A stretch of DNA of 13,711 nucleotides from Rhodobacterales bacterium UBA3080 (GTDB lineage Bacteria > Pseudomonadota > Alphaproteobacteria > Rhodobacterales > Rhodobacteraceae): NCBI GenBank assembly GCA_002366645.1, contig DFBM01000154.1:1-13711 (forward strand), read 5' to 3'. The notes under the pieces were generated by a model, which had not been told where the DNA came from, made no database searches, and saw only the letters and a list, made by a program, of their open reading frames with translations. Each line of letters opens with the position of its first letter. Positions within the stretch are counted from its first letter, which is position 1. This document shows positions 5,986 to 13,232 of this stretch, piece by piece. A program made the translations under genes and the position numbers.

Positions 5986-7605
5986 ATGGCTATTACCAGT
6001 GCAAACCGGTTGGAGTTGTTGCAGATCGCAGACGCCGTTGCCCGCGAAAAACTGATTGACCCGGATTTGGTTATTGGGGCTATGGAAGAGAGTCTCGGTA
6101 AGGCTGCGCGCTCGCGTTACGGTGCTGAGTACGATATCCGTGCCTACATTGACCGGAAAACCGGTGAGTTGACGATGACTCGTTGCCGGACTGTTGTGGA
6201 CGAAGTTGAAAACCAGTGGACCGAGCTGACACTGGCCGACGCCAAGGAAATTCAGGCCGACGCCGAAGTTGGCAGTGTTCTGACCGACCCGCTACCACCA
6301 ATGGACTTTGGCCGTATCGCCGCACAATCCGCCAAGCAGGTTATCATGCAGAAGGTGCGCGAAGCGGAACGTGAGCGTCAGTTCGAAGAATTCAAAGATC
6401 GCGTTGGCGAAATCATCAACGGCGCCGTCAAACGTGTCGAGTATGGCAACGTGATCGTGGACGTAGGCCGCGGCGAAGCTGTTTTGCGTCGTGACCAGCT
6501 GATCAACCGCGAAGCATTCCGTACCGGCGACCGTGTTCGCGCCTATATCCGCGAAGTGCGTTCCGAAGTGCGTGGCCCGCAGATTTTCCTATCGCGCACC
6601 GCGCCGGAATTCCTTGCCGAGCTGTTCAAAATGGAAGTGCCGGAAATCTACGACGGCATCATCGAAATCAAAGCTGTTGCCCGCGACCCGGGTTCGCGCG
6701 CGAAAATCGGTGTTGTGTCATATGATAACTCGATTGATCCTGTTGGTGCCTGTGTCGGTATGCGCGGTTCGCGTGTGCAGGCCGTTGTGAACGAACTTCA
6801 GGGTGAGAAAATCGATATCATTCCATGGAATGACGACGCGGCCACTTTCCTTGTGAACGCATTGCAGCCTGCCGAAGTTGCGAAGGTTGTTCTGGACGAA
6901 GAAGCCGACCGGATCGAGGTTGTTGTGCCCGAAGACCAGTTGTCGCTGGCGATTGGCCGTCGTGGTCAGAATGTGCGTCTGGCGAGCCAGATTACAGGCT
7001 TCGACATCGACATCATGACCGAAGCGGAAGAATCCGAACGCCGTCAGGCTGAATTCAACGCCCGCACAGCCTTGTTCATGGAAACCATGAACGTCGACGA
7101 GATGGTTGCGCAGTTGCTGGTTTCCGAAGGTTTTGCGACACTCGAAGAGGTTGCTTTTGTTGAGTTGGACGAACTGCTGTCGATTGACGGCTTTGAAGAA
7201 TCAACTGCCGAAGAACTGCAAGCGCGTGCACGCGAGTGTCTGGACGAAATCAACACCAAGGCTATCGAAAAAGCCAAGGAACTCGGTGTTGAGCAAAGCT
7301 TGTTTGACTATGAAGGTCTGACACCTCAGATGTTCGCGGTTCTGGCCGAAGACGGCATCAAGACGCTGGAAGAATTCGCGACTTGTGCGGATTGGGAACT
7401 GGCTGGTGGATACACAACTGTCGAAGGCAAGCGCGTAAAAGACGAGGGTCTGCTGGAGCAGTTCGACGTTGGTCTGGAAGAAGCGCAGACGTTGATCATG
7501 AATGCACGTCTGGCACTCGGTTGGGTAACCGAGGAGCAGATGGCGGAAGATGCCGAAGCAGAGGCCGCTGAAACCGAAGAAGACGCAACGGAGGACGAAG
7601 CCTGA
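5986..7605 (+). CDS. nusA: Transcription termination/antitermination factor NusA
   Basis: NusA binds RNA polymerase and nascent RNA and modulates pausing, intrinsic termination and antitermination. The 539 residues show the standard order: N-terminal polymerase-binding domain (about 1-125), S1 domain (about 137-201), KH1 with VGACVGMRGSRVQAV (252-267), and KH2 with LAIGRRGQNVRLAS (321-334). Two helix-hairpin-helix type repeats follow (about 365-425 and 440-512), as in alphaproteobacterial and E. coli forms. The tail from about 514 is highly acidic. The ATG at 5986 is 3 bp after the rimP stop, and its GAGGA site lies inside the rimP 3' end, suggesting translational coupling. In E. coli, NusA represses its own operon through leader termination; the leader terminator upstream of rimP makes the same plausible here. 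Confidence 0.97.
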   Translation: MAITSANRLELLQIADAVAREKLIDPDLVIGAMEESLGKAARSRYGAEYDIRAYIDRKTGELTMTRCRTVVDEVENQWTELTLADAKEIQADAEVGSVLTDPLPPMDFGRIAAQSAKQVIMQKVREAERERQFEEFKDRVGEIINGAVKRVEYGNVIVDVGRGEAVLRRDQLINREAFRTGDRVRAYIREVRSEVRGPQIFLSRTAPEFLAELFKMEVPEIYDGIIEIKAVARDPGSRAKIGVVSYDNSIDPVGACVGMRGSRVQAVVNELQGEKIDIIPWNDDAATFLVNALQPAEVAKVVLDEEADRIEVVVPEDQLSLAIGRRGQNVRLASQITGFDIDIMTEAEESERRQAEFNARTALFMETMNVDEMVAQLLVSEGFATLEEVAFVELDELLSIDGFEESTAEELQARARECLDEINTKAIEKAKELGVEQSLFDYEGLTPQMFAVLAEDGIKTLEEFATCADWELAGGYTTVEGKRVKDEGLLEQFDVGLEEAQTLIMNARLALGWVTEEQMAEDAEAEAAETEEDATEDEA

Positions 7606-7628
7606 TATAGGGCTTCGAGGAGATCGCC

Positions 7629-8222
7629 GTGAACGAAGTGCACTGGAAAAAACCACATGCGGAGGCTGAACGCCGCTGTATTGTGACCCGCGAAACCGAA
7701 GGCAAGTCGGGCTTGATCCGCTTTGCTGTCGGGCCGGACAATCAGGTTGTGCCTGATGTGCTGGAAAAGCTCCCGGGTCGCGGCATGTGGGTAACCGCCA
7801 GTCGCAAGGCGATTGACGAGGCGGTGAGCAAGGGTTTGTTTGCCCGCGCCGCCAAAGCGCCAGCGAAAGCCGCGCCTGATCTTTCGGATCAGGTCGAGGC
7901 GATCTTGGCACGGCGCGTTGTCGACATGGTTTCGATGGGACGTAAAGCAGGGCGCGCGGTTGCGGGTCTTGAAAAGGTAAAAAGCTGGTTGATGGACGAC
8001 AAAGCCGCCGTCCTTCTGCAAGCCTCCGACGGGTCCGAGCGCGGGAAAACCGCGTTAAGACCACCAGACGGGCCGGAAACCCTGATTGATTGCCTGACAA
8101 GCAGTGAATTGGGCATGGCCTTTGGACGAGATACTGTGATACATGCCGCCATGACGAAGGACGGCATCACAAACCGAGTCCTTTATGATGCAACCCGCCT
8201 AGCCGGATTGCGCAGCGAATAA
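7629..8222 (+). CDS. YlxR (DUF448) RNA-binding protein fused to L7Ae/YlxQ-like domain
   Basis: Predicted RNA- or nucleoid-binding protein. Residues about 14-74 form the YlxR/DUF448 domain with ERRCIVTRE near the start, LIRFAVGPDNQVVPD, and the signature GRGMWV (50-55), here with Met in place of the common Ala. After an Ala/Lys/Pro-rich linker (75-85), residues about 88-178 resemble the L7Ae/L30e-like fold: RRVVDMVSMGRKAGRAVAG, AVLLQASDGS, then ELGMAFGRDTVIHAAM. In Firmicutes the equivalents ylxR and ylxQ are separate genes between nusA and infB; here they form one 197-residue protein. The start is GTG at 7629 with GAGGAG at 7617-7622. It lies in the operon 23 bp after nusA and 58 bp before infB. 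Exact cellular role is not established. Confidence 0.9.
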   Translation: MNEVHWKKPHAEAERRCIVTRETEGKSGLIRFAVGPDNQVVPDVLEKLPGRGMWVTASRKAIDEAVSKGLFARAAKAPAKAAPDLSDQVEAILARRVVDMVSMGRKAGRAVAGLEKVKSWLMDDKAAVLLQASDGSERGKTALRPPDGPETLIDCLTSSELGMAFGRDTVIHAAMTKDGITNRVLYDATRLAGLRSE

Positions 8223-8243
8223 AGCCCTTTGGGCACGTGATTA

Positions 8244-8260
8244 GCGGAGAGTGCCTCCGC
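8244..8260 (+). other. Stem-loop between ylxR/L7Ae gene and infB
   Basis: GCGGAG (8244-8249) and CTCCGC (8255-8260) form a perfect 6-bp stem with loop AGTGC. No T-run follows, so it is unlikely to be a complete intrinsic terminator. It could be an RNA-processing or stability element, or it may influence infB translation, whose ribosome binding site (AAAGG at 8265-8269) starts 5 nt downstream. Confidence 0.4.
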
Positions 8261-8280
8261 ACTGAAAGGTTAAGACGAGA

Positions 8281-10782
8281 ATGAGCGATTCAAAAGATAA
8301 CGACGGCAAAGGTAAACCACTCAGCTTGAGCGGTGGGCCCGGAACCGTGCGCCAAAGCTTTAGCCACGGTCGCAGCAAGGCGGTCGTTGTCGAAACCAAA
8401 CGTAAACGTGTCGTGGTACCTAAATCGGGCGCTGCAACATCAGGAAAGCCAGGCTCTCGCCGGACGTCCGCTGTTGGTGTGTCGGATGGTGAACTGGAAC
8501 GCCGTCGCAAGGCGCTAGAAGCTGCGCAGGCAATGGAATCCGAACGTCAGGCTAAAGAAAAAGCCGAAGGTGATGCACGCGCCGCTGAACGCGAACGCCG
8601 TCGCGCCGAAATTGACGCTGTCGAACGCGCAGCTGCGGAAAAAGAAATCCGGGCACAACGCGAGGCAGAAGAAGCGCGCGTTGCTGCAGAAGAAAAAGCC
8701 AAAGCCAAACCGGCCAAAGCCGAGAAACCCGCTAAAGCTGCAGATAAAGAACCCACCGCGCAGGATACAGCCGCCGCACAAACAGGCGCCGCGCGCGCCG
8801 AAGCTGGCCGTGTTGCGCCGACCGTTAAAAAGGCGGCACCTCGCCAAGACGAGAAGAAAACGACCCGTGGTCGCGGAGGCGATGACCGTCGCCGTTCGGG
8901 CAAGCTAACGATCAATCAGGCGTTGGGCGGCGGTGGAAACAAACATCGTTCCATGGCGGCTATGAAACGTCGCGCTGAACGTGAAAAAGCTAAACTCCGC
9001 GGTCCGATCGAGCACGAAAAAGTCGTCCGCGAAGTGCAGTTGCCCGAAGCCATCACGGTTCAGGAACTTGCCAACCGAATGGCCGAACGTGTGGCTGCGG
9101 TTGTGAAAGCTTTGATGACAAACGGCATCATGGCGACGCAGAACGAAACAATTGATGCGGATACAGCCGAACTGATCATCGAAGAATTCGGCCACAAAGT
9201 TGTTCGTGTTTCCGATGCCGACGTTGAAGATGTAATTGTTGCCGAGGAAGAAGATCAGGCCGATCTGAAACCACGCGCGCCGATCATCACCATCATGGGC
9301 CACGTTGACCACGGGAAAACCTCGCTGCTGGATGCAATCCGCAAAGCGAATGTTGTATCGGGCGAGGCCGGTGGTATCACCCAGCACATCGGTGCATATC
9401 AGGTGACTACCGAGAGCGGCGCCAGACTGACGTTCCTCGATACTCCGGGCCACGCGGCGTTCACGTCGATGCGCTCGCGCGGGGCACAGGTTACGGACAT
9501 CGTTATCCTCGTTGTTGCAGCCGATGACTCGGTGATGCCACAGACCATCGAGGCGATCGCCCACTCCAAGGCGGCTGGCGTTCCGATGATCGTTGCCATC
9601 AATAAGTGCGACAAAGAAGGCGCTGACCCGATGAAGGTTCGCACCGAATTGTTGCAACACGAAGTTATCGTGGAAGCCATGTCGGGCGACGTGCTTGACG
9701 TTGAAGTTTCGGCGATGACCGGTCAGGGCCTTGATACTCTGCTGGAAAACATCGCGCTTCAGGCTGAATTGCTGGAACTGAAAGCCAACCCTGATCGTCC
9801 TGCCGAAGGCGCGGTGATCGAGGCCAAGCTCGACGTAGGCCGCGGCCCTGTCGCAACCGTTCTGGTGCAAAAAGGTACGCTGAAACGCGGCGATATCTTC
9901 GTTGTGGGTGAGCAGTGGGGTAAAGTCCGCGCGCTAATCAACGACCAAGGCGACCGTGTGAACGAAGCCGGCCCATCGATTCCGGTCGAGGTTCTGGGCC
10001 TTAACGGCACACCCGAAGCCGGCGACGTTCTGAACGTTGTTCCTGATGAAGCCAAAGCCCGTGAAATCGCAGATTATCGTGCGCAGGTTTCAAAAGACAA
10101 ACGCGCGGCAGCTGGTGCAGCGACAACACTCGATCAGTTGTTGGCTAAAGCCAAGGCGGACGAAGACGTAGCGGTTCTGCCAATCGTTATGAAGGCCGAC
10201 GTGCAGGGTTCTGCCGAGGCAATCGTTCAGGCGATGGAAAAAGTCGGCAACGAAGACGTTCGCGTTCAGGTTCTACACTCCGGCGTTGGTGCGATCACCG
10301 AATCCGATGTGACACTGGCCGAAGCTTCCGGCGCGCCAATCATCGGCTTCAACGTCCGTGCGAACGCACCGGCACGTAACGCTGCCAATCAAAAGGGCGT
10401 CGAAATCCGGTACTACTCGATCATCTACGATCTGGTCGATGACGTTAAGAAAGCCGCTTCCGGCCTGCTATCGCCCGAGATCAAGGAAACTTTCATCGGT
10501 TACGCCTCGATCAAAGAGGTGTTCAAAATCACTGGCGCTGGCAAAATCGCGGGCTGTCTGGTTACGGAAGGTGTCGCGCGCCGCGCTGCTGGCGTTCGCC
10601 TGCTTCGCGACAACGTTGTGATCCATACTGGCAAGCTGAAAACCCTCAAGCGCTTCAAAGACGAAGTTAAAGAGGTCCAGTCCGGTCAGGAATGTGGTAT
10701 GGCCTTCGAGAACTACGAAGACATCCATGAAGGCGACGTGATCGAGATTTTCACCACCGAAGAAATCGAACGCACGCTTTAG
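8281..10782 (+). CDS. infB: Translation initiation factor IF-2
   Basis: GTPase that delivers initiator fMet-tRNA to the 30S subunit and promotes 50S joining. The 833 residues comprise a long charged Ala/Glu/Lys/Arg-rich N-terminal region (about 70-210, probably helical or coiled coil) and a conserved basic stretch RRRSGKLTINQAL (about 203-215). An IF2_N domain follows (about 245-310), then the GTPase domain: G1 GHVDHGKT (340-347), G3 DTPGH (387-391), G4 NKCD (441-444) and G5 SAM (477-479). Domains II to IV follow, ending in the fMet-tRNA-binding C-terminal part with GQECGMAFENYEDIHEGDVIE. Length is normal for the group (E. coli IF2 is about 890). The AAAGG site is 11 bp from the ATG, slightly far. 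It is the last gene of the operon, with an intrinsic terminator 22 bp after its stop. Confidence 0.98.
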   Translation: MSDSKDNDGKGKPLSLSGGPGTVRQSFSHGRSKAVVVETKRKRVVVPKSGAATSGKPGSRRTSAVGVSDGELERRRKALEAAQAMESERQAKEKAEGDARAAERERRRAEIDAVERAAAEKEIRAQREAEEARVAAEEKAKAKPAKAEKPAKAADKEPTAQDTAAAQTGAARAEAGRVAPTVKKAAPRQDEKKTTRGRGGDDRRRSGKLTINQALGGGGNKHRSMAAMKRRAEREKAKLRGPIEHEKVVREVQLPEAITVQELANRMAERVAAVVKALMTNGIMATQNETIDADTAELIIEEFGHKVVRVSDADVEDVIVAEEEDQADLKPRAPIITIMGHVDHGKTSLLDAIRKANVVSGEAGGITQHIGAYQVTTESGARLTFLDTPGHAAFTSMRSRGAQVTDIVILVVAADDSVMPQTIEAIAHSKAAGVPMIVAINKCDKEGADPMKVRTELLQHEVIVEAMSGDVLDVEVSAMTGQGLDTLLENIALQAELLELKANPDRPAEGAVIEAKLDVGRGPVATVLVQKGTLKRGDIFVVGEQWGKVRALINDQGDRVNEAGPSIPVEVLGLNGTPEAGDVLNVVPDEAKAREIADYRAQVSKDKRAAAGAATTLDQLLAKAKADEDVAVLPIVMKADVQGSAEAIVQAMEKVGNEDVRVQVLHSGVGAITESDVTLAEASGAPIIGFNVRANAPARNAANQKGVEIRYYSIIYDLVDDVKKAASGLLSPEIKETFIGYASIKEVFKITGAGKIAGCLVTEGVARRAAGVRLLRDNVVIHTGKLKTLKRFKDEVKEVQSGQECGMAFENYEDIHEGDVIEIFTTEEIERTL

Positions 10783-10804
10783 GCGACGGTCAAATCAAGT
10801 AATT

Positions 10805-10836
10805 AAAGGGTGGTACGAAAATGCTGCCCTTTTTTT
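10805..10836 (+). terminator. Intrinsic terminator of the rimP-nusA-infB operon
   Basis: AAAGGGTGGTA (10805-10815) pairs with TGCTGCCCTTT (10822-10832), with three G-T wobbles and loop CGAAAA, and a T-run extends to 10836. It starts 22 bp after the infB stop and separates the operon from trpB, which therefore probably has its own promoter in the 66 bp that follow. Confidence 0.85.
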
Positions 10837-10863
10837 CTTGCACTCGAGGCTGCATCTGCCCCA

Positions 10864-10889
10864 AGTTTATCGTGTCAAAACGATAAACT
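10864..10889. promoter_or_regulatory. Perfect inverted repeat upstream of trpB (candidate operator or RNA hairpin)
   Basis: AGTTTATCGT (10864-10873) and ACGATAAACT (10880-10889) are exact reverse complements separated by GTCAAA. The repeat is AT-rich against its surroundings, begins 27 bp after the infB terminator, and ends 3 bp before the trpB ribosome binding site (GGAAG, 10893-10897). Length and symmetry fit a dimeric repressor operator; as RNA it would form a hairpin next to the ribosome site. No T-run follows, so it is not a terminator. I cannot name the cognate regulator. Confidence 0.65.
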
Positions 10890-10902
10890 GATGGGAAGCG
10901 CT

Positions 10903-12105
10903 ATGAAACCTTATTTGAAAACTACCCCCGACCGCGACGGATTTTTTGGTGAATACGGTGGCGCCATGCTACCACCGCCACTGGTTCCGCATTTTGCCGA
11001 GATTTGCGACGCTTACGACCGCCTGTCGAAGTCTGCGGAGTTCATCAACGACCTTCGTTATATCCGCAAACATTTTCAAGGTCGCCCAACCCCGATCTCG
11101 CACCTCAGAAACCTGTCCGACATGGCTGGTGGCGCGCAGATCTACGCCAAACGCGAAGATCTCAACCACACCGGTGCACATAAGTTGAACCACTGCATGG
11201 CCGAAGCATTGCTGGCCAAACACATGGGTAAAACCAAATTGATCGCCGAAACCGGCGCTGGCCAACACGGTGTGGCCTTGGCAACTGCTGCGGCCTATTT
11301 CGGTATGGAATGTGAAATCCACATGGGCGAAGTCGACATCGCCAAAGAGGCTCCGAATGTTGTCCGCATGAAACTGCTCGGCGCGACGGTTGTACCCGTG
11401 GGCGAGGGCGCCAAAACCCTGAAAGAAGCCGTGGATTCCGCGTTCGGTAGCTATATCGATCAGGCCGATCATGCGCTGTTCGGCATCGGCTCGGTCGTTG
11501 GTCCGCACCCGTTCCCGATGATGGTCCGTGACTTCCAGAAAATCGTTGGCATCGAGTCCCGCGAGCAGTTCGTCGACATGACTGGCGAGCTGCCAGACAT
11601 GGTAACGGCCTGTGTCGGTGGTGGCTCAAACGCGATGGGTATTTTCTCGGGTTTCTTCGATGACGAGGACGTTGCCCTATACGGTGTCGAACCGCTTGGA
11701 ACATCTTCCAAGTTAGGCGATCACGCCGCGACGCTGACCTATGGCCAAGACGGTGATATCCACGGTTTCCGCTCCAAAATACTGGTTGACGAAAATGGCA
11801 ACCCTGCACCGGTGAACACTTTGGCCTCCGGTCTGGACTACCCCGGTGTCGGGCCCGAGCACGCATACCTGCAGAAAACCGGGCGTGTGACCTATTCAAC
11901 CGCCGACGACAAAGAATCGCTCGACGCGTTCTATAAACTGTCTCGCCACGAAGGTATCATTCCCGCTCTCGAAAGCGCCCACGCGGTTGCCTTCGCGCTT
12001 CGCGAGGCTAAAAACCATCCGGGTAAATCGATCCTGCTGAACCTTTCGGGGCGCGGCGACAAAGACATTGATTACGTTACCGAAACTTATGGTTACGGCG
12101 AGTAA
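10903..12105 (+). CDS. trpB: Tryptophan synthase beta chain (TrpB), stand-alone, divergent subgroup
   Basis: PLP enzyme that condenses indole with L-serine to tryptophan. The 400 residues keep the catalytic set: K94 in HTGAHKLN (Schiff base), E116 in AETGAGQHG, the phosphate-binding GGGSNA (239-244), D312 in GLDYPGVGPEHAY, ALESAHA near 355-361, and NLSGRGDKD (380-388). It differs from the textbook beta chain in several conserved blocks: GAHKLNHCMAEALLAKHMGK instead of the usual K-I-N-N type, HMGEVDIAKEAPNV, and the N-terminal DGFFGEYGGAMLPPPLVPHF. This suggests a separate TrpB subgroup. No trpA or trpF is adjacent. The ATG at 10903 is chosen for GGAAG at 10893-10897. An in-frame ATG at 10891 lacks a site, and a frame extending to 10810 begins inside the terminator stem. 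The real substrate could be free indole or an indole analogue; this is inference. Confidence 0.9.
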   Translation: MKPYLKTTPDRDGFFGEYGGAMLPPPLVPHFAEICDAYDRLSKSAEFINDLRYIRKHFQGRPTPISHLRNLSDMAGGAQIYAKREDLNHTGAHKLNHCMAEALLAKHMGKTKLIAETGAGQHGVALATAAAYFGMECEIHMGEVDIAKEAPNVVRMKLLGATVVPVGEGAKTLKEAVDSAFGSYIDQADHALFGIGSVVGPHPFPMMVRDFQKIVGIESREQFVDMTGELPDMVTACVGGGSNAMGIFSGFFDDEDVALYGVEPLGTSSKLGDHAATLTYGQDGDIHGFRSKILVDENGNPAPVNTLASGLDYPGVGPEHAYLQKTGRVTYSTADDKESLDAFYKLSRHEGIIPALESAHAVAFALREAKNHPGKSILLNLSGRGDKDIDYVTETYGYGE

Positions 12106-12116
12106 TCCAATCTAGC

Positions 12117-12147
12117 AGGGGTCGCAGCCATTTTGGTTGCGGCCCTT
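12117..12147. terminator. Stem-loop between convergent trpB and GST-like gene
   Basis: A 13-bp stem with a few G-T wobbles pairs 12117-12129 with 12135-12147 around the loop ATTTT. It fills the 41-bp gap between the trpB stop (12103-12105) and the GST-like stop (12149-12147). Neither strand has a good T-run after the stem, so it is a weak or atypical bidirectional terminator, or a 3'-end stabilising structure. Confidence 0.5.
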
Positions 12148-13103
12148 CACAAATACAAATCCCCCAGCCCGAGCGACCTGACATAGGCTTCCGACCCTTC
12201 GCGCAGGATGTGTTCGGTCACCATCTGGCGGGCTTTTTCGGGGTAAGGGCGCGCCAGATAGGTCACGTCCTCGTCGTACACATTCGCTGTAAACAGTTTT
12301 TCACCCGCCGCTAAAGCCACCTTGTTGCCCAAAGCAAATGCTTCAAAGCCGACCCGCATTTCTGTGAGCATATCTTGGGCGAATTCTGTTGAGTAAACCG
12401 AACCGCACCCGTCCCAAGCATCGGCTCCGTCGGGATTATCCGTCAACGCCCAATCCCGCACGCGCGGGTACTTATCCACCAGTTTACGCGGCACCGGATC
12501 AACCATCGTATGCGCCCGCAAGCCACCCAATATTACCGCGTCAACGGCACAAGGCGCGTCGCCCATGAGGTATCGTGTTTGTTGTAACTGCCGGTCGGCA
12601 GACGCTAAAATGCGTTCATATTCGGCCTCGGCCATCGCCTGCTGGTGCAGCGGTTCAACCCCTGTCGCACGGCATGCCTTCAGCCCCCATGCCGCGATTC
12701 CCTTGGCGACCTCTTCGTTCCCCATCGCCATAATCGGCGCGGCGAAACTGGCGCACTCCGGGTAATGCCAGCGGTAATGCACGACGGTCCGGCCAAGCCA
12801 CTCATCTAGAAAGTTCTCGATCATATGGATGAGTATGCCCAATTCCCCATCCGCAAACATCCGGCGCTTGGGAAAACGACCGTCCAGCATAAACATTATT
12901 GGTGTGGTGTCCCACAGCGCCCAGCCTTCGGGCGTTTCCAGCACTGGTATAACATGGGTTCCGGCCCGCTTGCGTGCCTCTTCCGTAACAACCCCAAGCT
13001 TCACCTCGACCCGCTCAAACGGGGCGCCATAGAAAGTCAGCGCACTTTCCATTTTGCGAGAAAAGTAGCTCAAGTCATGCCCATACCATGTGTAATCCGC
13101 CAT
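12147..13103 (-). CDS. Glutathione S-transferase-like protein with C-terminal extension
   Basis: The N-terminal about 80 residues look like a thioredoxin-fold GST domain: YTWYGHDLSYFSRKMESALTFYG, with S12, Y13 and S15 near the expected catalytic turn, then THVIPVLETPEG with a probable cis-Pro at P53, and WDTTPI at 64-69 where GSTs carry the glutathione-binding acidic/Ser pair. Residues about 85-225 form a helical GST C-terminal-like domain with a YLMGDAPCAVDAVILGGL segment (178-195). About 90 further residues (225-318) make it longer than the usual 200-230. The start at 13103 has GAGG 5 bp upstream; the frame is open to 13157, but that extension lacks a ribosome site. Substrate and true glutathione use are unknown. 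It converges on trpB and diverges from hslV. Confidence 0.8.
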   Translation of the reverse strand: MADYTWYGHDLSYFSRKMESALTFYGAPFERVEVKLGVVTEEARKRAGTHVIPVLETPEGWALWDTTPIMFMLDGRFPKRRMFADGELGILIHMIENFLDEWLGRTVVHYRWHYPECASFAAPIMAMGNEEVAKGIAAWGLKACRATGVEPLHQQAMAEAEYERILASADRQLQQTRYLMGDAPCAVDAVILGGLRAHTMVDPVPRKLVDKYPRVRDWALTDNPDGADAWDGCGSVYSTEFAQDMLTEMRVGFEAFALGNKVALAAGEKLFTANVYDEDVTYLARPYPEKARQMVTEHILREGSEAYVRSLGLGDLYL

Positions 13104-13173
13104 CTGGACCTCGCTTTCATAGATCAAATTCGTCCCACGGCGGCAGCGTTCTGTCAATCATAACGCAGGGATA

Positions 13174-13202
13174 CTTGTGCGCCCGCTCTCCAGCCTCCAT
13201 AT
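13174..13202 (+). promoter_or_regulatory. Candidate heat-shock (RpoH/sigma-32) promoter of hslV
   Basis: CTTGTGC at 13174-13180 and CTCCATAT at 13195-13202 are separated by 14 bp. The E. coli sigma-32 consensus is CTTGAAA, 11-16 bp, CCCCATNT: the -10 part fits at all but one defined position, and the -35 part keeps the CTTG core. Transcription would start near 13210, about 23 bp before the hslV ATG. hslVU is a known member of heat-shock regulons. The same bases also allow a weak sigma-70 reading (TTGTGC, 17 bp, CATATA). Confidence 0.6.
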
Positions 13203-13232
13203 AGGATTTGATCCCAACGCTTGGAGGCAGAC

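Noticed and set aside
7201..8100. Long open frame on the minus strand opposite nusA and the ylxR/L7Ae gene
   Set aside because: Crosses two well-supported sense genes, Arg/Ser/Pro-rich shadow composition, no recognisable domain.
8905..9870. Long open frame on the minus strand opposite infB
   Set aside because: infB is unambiguous on the plus strand; the reverse frame shows no protein family features and arises from strong codon bias in the sense gene.
10810..10902. N-terminal extension of trpB
   Set aside because: Begins inside the infB terminator stem and covers the palindrome; the family N-terminus and GGAAG site fit the ATG at 10903.
13152..13157. Perfect TTGACA on the minus strand upstream of the GST-like gene
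   Set aside because: No acceptable -10 hexamer 16-18 bp downstream (GACGAA region); kept only as a lone hexamer, not a promoter call.
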